Positions 6,003-13,602 of a stretch of 16,649 bases of DNA are shown here, piece by piece. Numbering within the stretch: position 1 is the first letter of the stretch; every line of letters begins with the position of its first letter. Under the pieces are notes generated by a model. It was not told where the DNA came from. It saw only the letters and a list, made by a program, of their open reading frames with translations, and did no database searches. Source of the stretch: Candidatus Luteimonas excrementigallinarum. GTDB taxonomy: Bacteria; Pseudomonadota; Gammaproteobacteria; Xanthomonadales; Xanthomonadaceae. The translations under genes and the position numbers were made by a program. The DNA is taken from the NCBI GenBank assembly GCA_019115725.1, contig DXCY01000104.1, positions 1 through 16,649 on the forward strand, written 5' to 3'.

Positions 6003-9000
6003 ATGCTCGGACGTCTTATCGAGTGGTCGGTGCGCAATGTGTTCCTCGTGCTGGTGATGGGGATCGCGATCGTCGCCGGCGGCATCTACGCGTTGATGAA
6101 CACCCCGGTCGACGCGCAGCCCGACCTGTCCGATGTGCAGGTGATCATTTTCACCGAGTACCCCGGACAGGCCCCACAGGTCGTAGAAGACCAGGTCACC
6201 TACCCGCTCACCAGCACGCTGCTGGCGGTCCCTGGCTCCAGAGATGTGCGTGGGTTTTCGTTCTTCGGTGCATCGTTCGTCTACGTCATCTTTGAAGAAG
6301 GCACCGACCTGTACTGGGCACGGTCGCGGGTGCTTGAGAACCTGAACGTCGCCGCCCAGAACCTGCCTCCCGGCGTCGTCCCTGCGCTGGGGCCGGACGC
6401 CTCGGGTGTGGGCTGGGTGTACCAGTACGTGCTCCAGAGCGATCAGCATTCGCTGGATGAACTGCGCGCCATGCAGGACTGGTATTTGCGCACCCAGCTC
6501 ACGACCGCGCCGGGCGTGGCGGAAGTGGCCAGTGTCGGCGGGTTCGTACGCCAATACTCGGTGACGGTCGACCCGGTGAGGCTGCGGGAGTACGACATCC
6601 CCCTGTCCCGCGTGGGTGAGGTGATGGCCGCGAGCAATCGCGACGTCGGCGGCCGCGTGATCGAGATGGCCGAAACCGAGTACATGGTGCGCGGTCGGGG
6701 CTATCTGCAGGGTACCGAGGATATCGAGACCCTCGTGCTGAAAGCCGAAGGCGGCGCCCCGGTCTTGATTCGGGATGTGGCACGCGTGGAACTGGTCCCC
6801 GATGAGCGCCGCGGCCTTGCCGATCTGGATGGTGAAGGCGAGGTCGTGGCGGGCATTGCCGTGGCGCGGTACGGCGAGAACGCTCGAGCCGTGATCCAGG
6901 GAGTCAAGGAGAAGCTGGAGCAGTTGGCCAGTGGGCTGCCCAAAGGGGTCAGCATCCAGACCGTCTACGACCGCTCGGACCTGATTGAACGGGCAATCAG
7001 CACGTTGCGCACGACGCTGCTCGAAGAAAGCCTGATCGTCGCCCTGGTGTGCCTGGTGTTCCTGTTCCACGCGCGCAGCGCGCTGGTGGCCATCGTGATG
7101 CTGCCCGTAGGCGTGCTGATCGCGTTTATCGCCATGCGCGCCTTGGGTATGAACTCCAACATCATGAGCTTGGGCGGCATCGCCATTTCTATTGGCGCCA
7201 TGGTGGACGCGGCAATCGTGATGATCGAAAACGCGCACAAGCACATCGAACGCAGCGACGGATCCCGCAGCCGGACAGAGCTGATCATCGACGCCTGCCG
7301 AGAGGTCGGACCCGCATTGTTCTTCAGCCTGATGATCATCACCGTGTCGTTCCTGCCGGTGTTCGCCCTGGAAGCGCAGGAGGGACGGCTGTTCAAGCCG
7401 TTGGCATTCACAAAGACGTTTGCGATGGCCGGGGGCGCCCTGCTCTCCGTCACCCTGGTTCCGGTGCTGATGCTGCTGTTCGTTCGGGGCAAGATTGTTC
7501 CCGAGCAGAAGAACCCGATGAATCGCTTCCTGGTCGCGGCCTATCGGCCCGTGATCAACGTGGTGTTGCGCCATCGCGTGGCGACGATCGCCGTTGCCGT
7601 GCTGGCCCTGGCCATCAGCCTGTGGCCCGCGTCCCGGCTTGGCAGCGAGTTCATGCCCACCTTGAACGAGGGGACGCTGCTGTACATGCCCACGTCGCTT
7701 CCCGGCATGTCCGTCACCAAGGCGGCGGAGCTGTTGCAGCAACAGGACCGGATCATCAAGAGCTTTCCCGAGGTCGAGTCCGTGTTTGGAAAGGCAGGTC
7801 GTGCACTGACAGCGACCGATCCTGCGCCGATGGAGATGTTCGAAACCGTCATCAACCTCAAGCCGGAGGACGAGTGGCGTGACGGGATGGACGTCGACAA
7901 GCTGATTGCGGAAATGGATGCGGCACTGGATTTTCCGGGCATCGCCAATTCCTGGACCATGCCGATCAAGGCTCGCACCGACATGCTGGCCACAGGCATC
8001 CGCACACCGGTGGGCATCAAGGTGTTCGGTGACAACCTGGAGCAACTTGACGCCCTGGCCACAGAGATCGAGGGCGTGGTCAGCCAAGTGCCTGGAACCA
8101 CAAGTGCGTTTGCCGAGCGACTCACCGGCGCCTACTACCTGGACATCACCCCAGACCCGCTCGCACTAGCGCAATACGGCGTCACCCAGGGAGAGCTGCA
8201 GGATGTGATTGCCGCTGCCCTGGGGGGCGAAGTGGTGACCACCATGATCCAGGGGCGGCAGCGGTTCAACGCCGTGGTGCGCTATCCACGCGAGCTGCGC
8301 GACGATCCTTACCGGATCGGCACGCAGGTCCTCGTGCACACGCCATCGGGTGCCCAGGTGCCTCTGGGGGAACTGACGCACATTGAGGCGCGGACCGGCG
8401 CCCCCAGCATCCGCACCGAAAACGCGATGCTTGCCACCTACATCTATCTGGACACCCGGGAAAGCGACCTGGGAAGTTATGTCCAGGCGGCCCAGGAAGC
8501 CGTGGCCGAGCATGTGGAATTCCCTCCCGGCTACTTCATCACCTGGAGCGGGCAGTACGAGTACATGGAGCGTGCAGCGGAAAAGATGCGCGTCGTCATC
8601 CCGGTCACCCTCGCCCTGATCTTCCTGCTGCTCTACCTCAACTTCCGCCGCGCGACCGAATCGCTGATCGTAATGCTGTCCGTCCCGTTCGCGCTGGTCG
8701 GCGGGATCTGGCTGATGTGGGCGCTTGGGTACAACGTCAGCGTGGCAGTGATCGTCGGGTTCATTGCGCTGGCGGGCGTGGCCGCGGAAACCGGCGTGGT
8801 GATGCTCATCTACCTGGACCAGGCGCTGGAGGCACGTGCCGCGCAACGCCACGAGCAAGGACGTTTTCTGGACGCCAATGACCTGCGCGAGGCCATTGTC
8901 GAAGGCGCCGTCGACCGGGTGCGCCCGAAGATGATGACCGTGATCGCCATCATGGCTGGTCTCCTCCCAATCATGTGGAGCTCCGGTGCCGGCTCGGAAG

Positions 9001-9125
9001 TCATGCGTCCGATCGCTGCGCCCATGGTCGGGGGCATGGTGTCCTCAAGCATCCTGACGCTCGCTGTGATCCCGGCGCTGTATTCGTTGATCAAACAGCG
9101 GCAACTGCGCAGGAGAAGAACGTGA
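6003..9125 (+). CDS. cusA: CusA-type heavy-metal RND efflux pump
   Basis: Inner-membrane proton-driven pump of the HME-RND family, 1040 residues, a full-length family member with the usual twelve helices and two large periplasmic loops. The start is ATG 6003, one base after the cusB stop, with GGGGAG upstream. The proton-relay acidic residue is visible as D402 in G-A-M-V-D-A-A-I-V-M-I-E-N-A-H (helix 4). The three methionines that bind Cu(I) in E. coli CusA are retained: M569 in LPGMS, M612 in PMEM and M661 in RTDMLATGIR. This argues for Cu(I)/Ag(I) rather than Co/Zn/Cd (CzcA-type) transport. It is expected to form the tripartite complex with the two preceding genes. A separate CusF-like chaperone is not present in the window. 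Confidence 0.95.
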   Translation: MLGRLIEWSVRNVFLVLVMGIAIVAGGIYALMNTPVDAQPDLSDVQVIIFTEYPGQAPQVVEDQVTYPLTSTLLAVPGSRDVRGFSFFGASFVYVIFEEGTDLYWARSRVLENLNVAAQNLPPGVVPALGPDASGVGWVYQYVLQSDQHSLDELRAMQDWYLRTQLTTAPGVAEVASVGGFVRQYSVTVDPVRLREYDIPLSRVGEVMAASNRDVGGRVIEMAETEYMVRGRGYLQGTEDIETLVLKAEGGAPVLIRDVARVELVPDERRGLADLDGEGEVVAGIAVARYGENARAVIQGVKEKLEQLASGLPKGVSIQTVYDRSDLIERAISTLRTTLLEESLIVALVCLVFLFHARSALVAIVMLPVGVLIAFIAMRALGMNSNIMSLGGIAISIGAMVDAAIVMIENAHKHIERSDGSRSRTELIIDACREVGPALFFSLMIITVSFLPVFALEAQEGRLFKPLAFTKTFAMAGGALLSVTLVPVLMLLFVRGKIVPEQKNPMNRFLVAAYRPVINVVLRHRVATIAVAVLALAISLWPASRLGSEFMPTLNEGTLLYMPTSLPGMSVTKAAELLQQQDRIIKSFPEVESVFGKAGRALTATDPAPMEMFETVINLKPEDEWRDGMDVDKLIAEMDAALDFPGIANSWTMPIKARTDMLATGIRTPVGIKVFGDNLEQLDALATEIEGVVSQVPGTTSAFAERLTGAYYLDITPDPLALAQYGVTQGELQDVIAAALGGEVVTTMIQGRQRFNAVVRYPRELRDDPYRIGTQVLVHTPSGAQVPLGELTHIEARTGAPSIRTENAMLATYIYLDTRESDLGSYVQAAQEAVAEHVEFPPGYFITWSGQYEYMERAAEKMRVVIPVTLALIFLLLYLNFRRATESLIVMLSVPFALVGGIWLMWALGYNVSVAVIVGFIALAGVAAETGVVMLIYLDQALEARAAQRHEQGRFLDANDLREAIVEGAVDRVRPKMMTVIAIMAGLLPIMWSSGAGSEVMRPIAAPMVGGMVSSSILTLAVIPALYSLIKQRQLRRRRT

Positions 9126-9151
9126 CTGCCTTTTTCACGAGGGGAAACTCA

Positions 9152-9559
9152 ATGAACGCGCAAATCTCTGCCCTCCGCCAAATCGCCCCGCCCACCAATT
9201 TCCGCTGGATTGCGCTTGTCCTCGCTCTCGCGATGGCGCTCGTGGCGCCCGGCGTGTCTTGGGCGAACGATGGCGGCTTTCGCCATAGCATCTGGATGCG
9301 GGGCCAAGTACTGGAGCAGCAGGACGAATCACTGGTGGTGTGTGTCGGACGGGCCGACGGGGCCCAGGTTGGACAGGTCCTGGACGTAGTACGCCACGTG
9401 CGACAGATACGTCGCTCCCGAACGGGCAGGGTTCGTTACCGGCGTGAGGCGGTTGGGCAGGTCCGCATCGTCGAGTTGTTTGATACCCACTACGCCGCGG
9501 CGGAGATCCTCTCGGGAACCCCGCGGGTGAACGACACAGTGGAGTTGGTCCGGCCGTGA
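9152..9559 (+). CDS. Small exported protein of unknown function, downstream of cusA
   Basis: I do not recognise a named family. The protein has 135 residues from ATG 9152, with GAGGGG about 7 bp upstream. Residues 18-38 are a Sec signal ending V-S-W-A, then NDGG, giving a mature periplasmic protein of about 97 residues with no lipobox. The mature part alternates short hydrophobic strands and glycines: G-Q-V-L, then LVVCVGRADGAQVGQVLDV, then an Arg-rich stretch (83-98), then VGQVRIVELF and A-A-A-E-I-L-S-G. This pattern suggests a small beta-barrel resembling an SH3 or FlgT C-terminal-type fold, but that is a guess. One Cys (C64) and few His make a direct metal-binding role unproven. It is 26 bp after cusA and 69 bp before the next gene, so it probably belongs to the pump operon as an accessory periplasmic factor. 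Confidence 0.8.
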   Translation: MNAQISALRQIAPPTNFRWIALVLALAMALVAPGVSWANDGGFRHSIWMRGQVLEQQDESLVVCVGRADGAQVGQVLDVVRHVRQIRRSRTGRVRYRREAVGQVRIVELFDTHYAAAEILSGTPRVNDTVELVRP

Positions 9560-9628
9560 CCGCATCGTGGCCGGTTCGCCGACCTTTGGTGCTGCTCGCG
9601 TGCATCCCTTTTTGAACTGGAGTTCCCC
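9560..9628 (+). other. 69-bp gap between the exported-protein gene and the MBL gene
   Basis: This is the largest gap inside the plus-strand run. It holds a weak bulged stem (GGTGC at 9588-9592 with GCATCC at 9602-9607) followed by five T residues (9609-9613), which could act as a partial terminator. No operator box like those near copC and no good promoter are seen. GGAG at 9619-9622 is the ribosome site of the next gene. Confidence 0.3.
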
Positions 9629-11014
9629 ATGTCCATTCCTTCCCGCCCCACCCTGCAGTTCCTGGGTGCCGCCGGCACGGTGACCGGCTCGCGCTACTTG
9701 ATCGAGGCCAATGGCCAGCGTGTGCTCGTGGACTGCGGGCTGTTCCAGGGCTACAAGCAGCTGCGCGAGCGCAACCGGGCGCCCTTTCCCGTGGACCCGG
9801 CTTCGATCGACGCGGTAGTCCTCACCCACGCCCACCTGGATCATTCGGGATATCTGCCCGCCTTGGTAAAGCAAGGATTTCGTGGGCGGATCCACTGCAC
9901 CCACGGGAGCGTCGCGCTGTGCGGGCTGTTGTTGCCCGACAGCGGGTATCTGCAGGAGGAAGAAGCCAAGTACGCAGCGCGTAAAGGATATTCCCGGCAC
10001 AAAGATCCTCGCCCGCTTTACACGGAGGCCGATGCGCGACACAGCCTGAAGCAACTCCGAGGGCACGATTACCAGAGCAAAGTCGAGGTGGCTCCGGGCT
10101 TCACGGTGCAGTTCCATCCCGCGGGCCACATCCTGGGTGCCGCCCACGTCAGCTTGGACGTCCAGAGCCAGCGCGTGCACTTTAGTGGTGACCTGGGGCG
10201 CCAGCAGGAGTCCCTGATGAACCCCCCTGCCCCGTTGCCCGCCTGCGACGTACTGGTGTGCGAATCCACGTATGGCAATCGCGAGCACGTTCCAGTCGAT
10301 CAGGAGGCGGAGCTGGCCCCGATCATCCGCCGTGTCGCCGCCCGTGGGGGGGTGATCGTCATCCCCGCATTTGCCATTGGTCGTGCCCAGGGCCTCATGC
10401 TTCATATCGCACGTCTGCGTGAGCGCGGGGAGATACCTCGCGTCCCGGTTTACCTCAACAGCCCGATGGCCATCAACGCCACCCGGCACTACCACGCCCA
10501 CCACTCCGAACACCATGTGTCCGACGAGGACTGCGAGCGGATGTTCGACCTGGCGACCTTCGTCAACACGGTTGAAGAGTCGAAGGCACTCAACCGCCAG
10601 CGCGGTCCCATGATCATCATCTCGGCCAGCGGCATGATCACCGGCGGTCGGGTACTGCACCACATCGAGGCGTTCGGCCCCGATGACCGCAACGCCATCC
10701 TGCTCGCAGGCTACCAGGCTGGCGGAACACGCGGTGCCGCGCTGGCGGCAGGCAAGCGCACATTGCGCATGTTCGGCCGCGAGGTTCCCATCCGCGCCGA
10801 AGTCGTGCAGTTGGAGGGCTTCTCTGGCCACGCCGACGCCGGTGAGCTGCTGGACTGGATGCGTACCGCGCCGTCCGCGCCGCGCGTCGTGTATCTCACC
10901 CATGGCGAGCCTGATGCAGCCGACACGCTGCGCGGGCGCGTGCAACGCGAACTCGGCTGGCGCGCGTGCGTGCCGGAGCACCTGGAACGGGTCGGACTGG
11001 AGGATGCACGGTGA
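9629..11014 (+). CDS. Metallo-beta-lactamase-fold hydrolase with beta-CASP and RMMBL domains
   Basis: Predicted zinc-dependent nucleic-acid hydrolase of the CPSF73/YSH1-like, beta-CASP branch of the MBL superfamily, 461 residues, cytoplasmic. The start is ATG 9629 with GGAG 6 bp upstream. The metal motif T-H67-A-H69-L-D71-H72-S-G is intact. Further ligands are H167 (PAGHILG) and D188 (SGDLG). The beta-CASP insert runs from about 220 to 390, with I-S-A-S-G-M-I-T-G-G and H344/H345. The closing motifs are GFSGHA (H401) and LTHGEPDA (H425). Members of this branch are RNA endo- or exonucleases; the substrate of this one is unknown. Its link with copper genes is by position only. The stop overlaps a downstream small open frame by 4 bp, and the gene probably opens a second module with the phosphoketolase-like and kinase genes. 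Confidence 0.92.
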   Translation: MSIPSRPTLQFLGAAGTVTGSRYLIEANGQRVLVDCGLFQGYKQLRERNRAPFPVDPASIDAVVLTHAHLDHSGYLPALVKQGFRGRIHCTHGSVALCGLLLPDSGYLQEEEAKYAARKGYSRHKDPRPLYTEADARHSLKQLRGHDYQSKVEVAPGFTVQFHPAGHILGAAHVSLDVQSQRVHFSGDLGRQQESLMNPPAPLPACDVLVCESTYGNREHVPVDQEAELAPIIRRVAARGGVIVIPAFAIGRAQGLMLHIARLRERGEIPRVPVYLNSPMAINATRHYHAHHSEHHVSDEDCERMFDLATFVNTVEESKALNRQRGPMIIISASGMITGGRVLHHIEAFGPDDRNAILLAGYQAGGTRGAALAAGKRTLRMFGREVPIRAEVVQLEGFSGHADAGELLDWMRTAPSAPRVVYLTHGEPDAADTLRGRVQRELGWRACVPEHLERVGLEDAR

Positions 11015-11115
11015 TCAGGCAGATCCTCGGCCACACCCGCGTGCGCGTGACGCCGACCTTGCCGCCGCGGCCTCGACCTGAGGACGCTTCGACCGACTCC
11101 CTGGAGGACCCATGA
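11011..11115 (+). CDS. Candidate 34-residue small protein filling the MBL/phosphoketolase gap
   Basis: This short reading frame exactly spans the 97-bp gap. It starts at GTG 11011, which overlaps the MBL stop (GTGA), and ends at TGA 11113-11115, which overlaps the next ATG (ATGA). A strong ribosome site GGAGGA (10999-11004) lies 6 bp upstream of the GTG. The product would begin MIRQILGHTRVRVTPTLPP and end in a Pro/Asp/Ser-rich acidic tail (RPRPEDASTDSLEDP), with no membrane segment or Cys. By hand count 29 of 34 third positions are G or C, as in the neighbouring genes. I know no family for it. It could instead be a non-functional leader that couples translation from the MBL gene to the next gene. 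Confidence 0.5.
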   Translation: MIRQILGHTRVRVTPTLPPRPRPEDASTDSLEDP

Positions 11116-13577
11116 ACCTGCATCTCAATTGCTGCACCGCCGACCAGCTGTCGGCCGCCGAACGCCAGCGGATCCTTGAACTCGCCGACGCCCACCGTCA
11201 GGCCGACCCCGCATTCGCCCACTGGGCTGCCGGTTACGGCGTGATCCGGCATGACCCGCTGACCCAGCTCCGGGTCCGTCAGATGGTGAACGAGCTGGTG
11301 GCCCTGGGCCGCGTGTCCGATGCCGACACCGCCTGGAAGCGGCTCGCCGCAGGCGACCGCGTTACCAGCGCCGGCATGTGGCTTGTCGCCCACATGACCT
11401 ACAGCCGGCGCGTCCTTACCGACGGAACCGCCCTCGGAATCGATGATTTCAAGACCACGCCCGAGGGCCACACCGGCGGATCCCTCAACATGGTGCCCGC
11501 CTACGCCGGCTACCTGCTGATGGATTCCCTGGATGGAGTTACCCGCGCCTGGATGATGGGCCAGGGGCATTGCGTGGCCGCTATCGACGCGCTCAACGTG
11601 CTGGTGGGCAACATGACCGACCGGCACGCCGAACGCTACGACCGCTCCGACGCGGGGTTGAGCCGGTTCGTGAGCGACTTCTACGCCTACACCCTCAATC
11701 CGGACGGAACGCCGGCGTCGCCCCTGGGTTCTCACGTCAATGCGCATACCGCCGGCGGCGTCATGGAGGGCGGCTATCTCGGGTTTGCCGAACTGCAATA
11801 CGTGCATGCACCGCTGAAGGACGAACGTCTGGTGGCGTTTCTCAGCGACGGTGCGTTCGAGGAACAGCGTGGCAGTGACTGGGCACCGCGCTGGTGGCGT
11901 GCCGAGGACAGCGGCCTGGTCAGCCCGATCATCATCCTCAACGGACGCCGCATCGAGCAGCGCAGCCAGATCACCCAGCAGGGTGGCGAGCGTTGGCTGG
12001 ACCACCACTTGCGCTTGAACGGCTTTGATCCAATCGCGCTGGACGGACGTGATCCTGCCAGCATCGCCTGGGGCATTCACGTGATGGAATCGCGGCTGCT
12101 GGCGGGCGCGGCCGTCCCCGATAGCCACGTGAAGCTGCCCTATGGCATCGCCGAGACCGTAAAGGGCTTCGGTTTCCCCGGTGCCGGGACCAACGCCTCG
12201 CACAATCTGCCGCTGCCCGGGAATCCGGCCAACGACGCCGAGGCACGCGCGCTCTTCAATAAAGGTGCCGCGGGGTTATTCGTGGCGGCGTCCGAGCTCG
12301 ATGAAGCCATTGCCGCACTTAACACCCACGACCTCCAGAAGCGGGTTCGCGAGCGCGACCATGCGCTGGCAGATCGTCAGGTAGACCCGCCGCACGTCCC
12401 AGCGATCACCGATCGCGGCGTCGTCGGTGAGAGCTCGCCAATGACCGCACTCGACGAGCAGTTCGTTGCCATCGCCGAGGCGAACCCGGGACTGCGGGTG
12501 CGCGTGGGCAATCCCGATGAGCTGCGCAGCAACAAGCTCGACCGGACCCTGGACGCGATGAAGCACCGGGTGCACGAGCCCGAGCCGGGTGTCGCCGAGT
12601 CGCCAACCGGCGCGGTCATCACTGCACTCAACGAAGAAGCCGTGGTTTGCGCCGCGCTCGGCAACAAGGGCGGGCTAAACCTGGTGGTCACCTACGAGGC
12701 GTTTGCGCCGAAGATGCTCGGCGCCGTACGTCAGGAACTGATCTTCGCCCGCCACCAGGCCCAGGCCGGGCGCCCACCCGGCTGGCTGGGCGTGCCCCTG
12801 GTGCTGACCTCGCACACGTGGGAGAACGCGAAGAACGAACAGTCCCACCAGGATCCGACCATGGCCGAGGCACTCATGGGCGAAATGGCCGACATTTCGC
12901 GCGTGGTGTTCCCGCCGGACGCCAATGGCGCTGCCGCCGCCCTCGCCCGCGCCTACGCGCAACGGGGCACGGTCACCACACTGGTCGTTCCCAAGCGTCC
13001 GGTGCCTCATGAGCTGACCCCGCAGCAGGCCCAGGCACTGGCCGAGACCGGCGCAACATGCCTCGCCGGCGATCCGGAGACGGCGGCGATCCTGCTGGTG
13101 GCCACCGGCGCGTACCAGCTGCAGGAAGTGCGCCGCGCACAGGCGCGTCTGGCCGCACGCGGAATGTCGGCCGCGATCGTCTATCTCGCCGAACCCGGCC
13201 GATTTCGCGCCCCGCGCGATCCGGAGGAGGCAAGGTACGTGCACTCCGACAGTGCGGTCCAAGCGCTGTTTCCGGTGGGCCGGCCGCGCGTATTCGTTAC
13301 CCACACCCGTCCGGAGCCCTTCCTCGGTGCGCTGCGCCGACTCGACACCGGCCCCACCACCACCGCGGCGCTGGGCTTCGTCAACCGGGGCGGCACACTG
13401 GACGTGCCGGGCCTGCTGTTCGCCAACCGCAGCACCTGGGCGCACGTGGTTGACGCGGCTGCGGGCGTCCTCGGCGAGTCCCGCGACAACCTGCTGTCCG
13501 AAGCGGAGCTGGCGGCCGTGGATGGTCGCGGCGATCCGACCGCCATCCTGCGCGCGGAAGCGGGGCCGGCATCGTGA
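11112..13577 (+). CDS. Divergent phosphoketolase-like ThDP-dependent enzyme
   Basis: Cytoplasmic thiamine-diphosphate enzyme of the transketolase/phosphoketolase superfamily, 821 residues, the usual phosphoketolase length. The start is ATG 11112 with GGAGG 6 bp upstream. Motifs seen in order: PEGH120-TGGS; M-G-Q-G-H153; LSDG (D246-G247) with N277 of I-I-I-L-N-G forming the ThDP/Mg site; DGRDP; SHNLPL (363-368); N-P-D-E470-L-R-S-N; Y-E-A-F; and LTSH568 to SH579-QDP. It departs from classical phosphoketolases: the GDGEAETGP loop reads SDGAFEEQRG, and the His of the usual D-H-N in the catalytic loop aligns with K574. It may therefore not be a simple xylulose-5-phosphate phosphoketolase; from memory, some databases call such proteins xylulose 5-phosphate 3-epimerase. 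The substrate is unknown. It is probably coupled to the small gene before it and to the kinase gene 25 bp after it. Confidence 0.85.
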   Translation: MNLHLNCCTADQLSAAERQRILELADAHRQADPAFAHWAAGYGVIRHDPLTQLRVRQMVNELVALGRVSDADTAWKRLAAGDRVTSAGMWLVAHMTYSRRVLTDGTALGIDDFKTTPEGHTGGSLNMVPAYAGYLLMDSLDGVTRAWMMGQGHCVAAIDALNVLVGNMTDRHAERYDRSDAGLSRFVSDFYAYTLNPDGTPASPLGSHVNAHTAGGVMEGGYLGFAELQYVHAPLKDERLVAFLSDGAFEEQRGSDWAPRWWRAEDSGLVSPIIILNGRRIEQRSQITQQGGERWLDHHLRLNGFDPIALDGRDPASIAWGIHVMESRLLAGAAVPDSHVKLPYGIAETVKGFGFPGAGTNASHNLPLPGNPANDAEARALFNKGAAGLFVAASELDEAIAALNTHDLQKRVRERDHALADRQVDPPHVPAITDRGVVGESSPMTALDEQFVAIAEANPGLRVRVGNPDELRSNKLDRTLDAMKHRVHEPEPGVAESPTGAVITALNEEAVVCAALGNKGGLNLVVTYEAFAPKMLGAVRQELIFARHQAQAGRPPGWLGVPLVLTSHTWENAKNEQSHQDPTMAEALMGEMADISRVVFPPDANGAAAALARAYAQRGTVTTLVVPKRPVPHELTPQQAQALAETGATCLAGDPETAAILLVATGAYQLQEVRRAQARLAARGMSAAIVYLAEPGRFRAPRDPEEARYVHSDSAVQALFPVGRPRVFVTHTRPEPFLGALRRLDTGPTTTAALGFVNRGGTLDVPGLLFANRSTWAHVVDAAAGVLGESRDNLLSEAELAAVDGRGDPTAILRAEAGPAS

Positions 13578-13602
13578 GCCGGCCGGCCAGGACCTCGCGC
13601 TG

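Noticed and set aside
5748..8087. Very long minus-strand open frame (779 codons) opposite cusB/cusA
   Set aside because: It is an antisense shadow caused by GC-rich third positions of the sense genes. Its translation is low-complexity, His/Gln/Arg-rich and has no family motif, while the sense strand encodes clear CusB and CusA.
9588..9613. Rho-independent terminator after the small exported-protein gene
   Set aside because: The stem is only five pairs with a bulge, and the T-run is five bases, 15 nt from the next start codon. This is too weak to call; it is noted in the gap entry.
9329..10981. 550-codon minus-strand frame opposite the MBL gene
   Set aside because: The sense strand carries intact metallo-hydrolase motifs. 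The antisense product has no recognisable domain, signal or ribosome site.
10896..12203. 435-codon minus-strand frame opposite the MBL end and the phosphoketolase-like gene
   Set aside because: It crosses two sense genes and their junction and has no domain signature.
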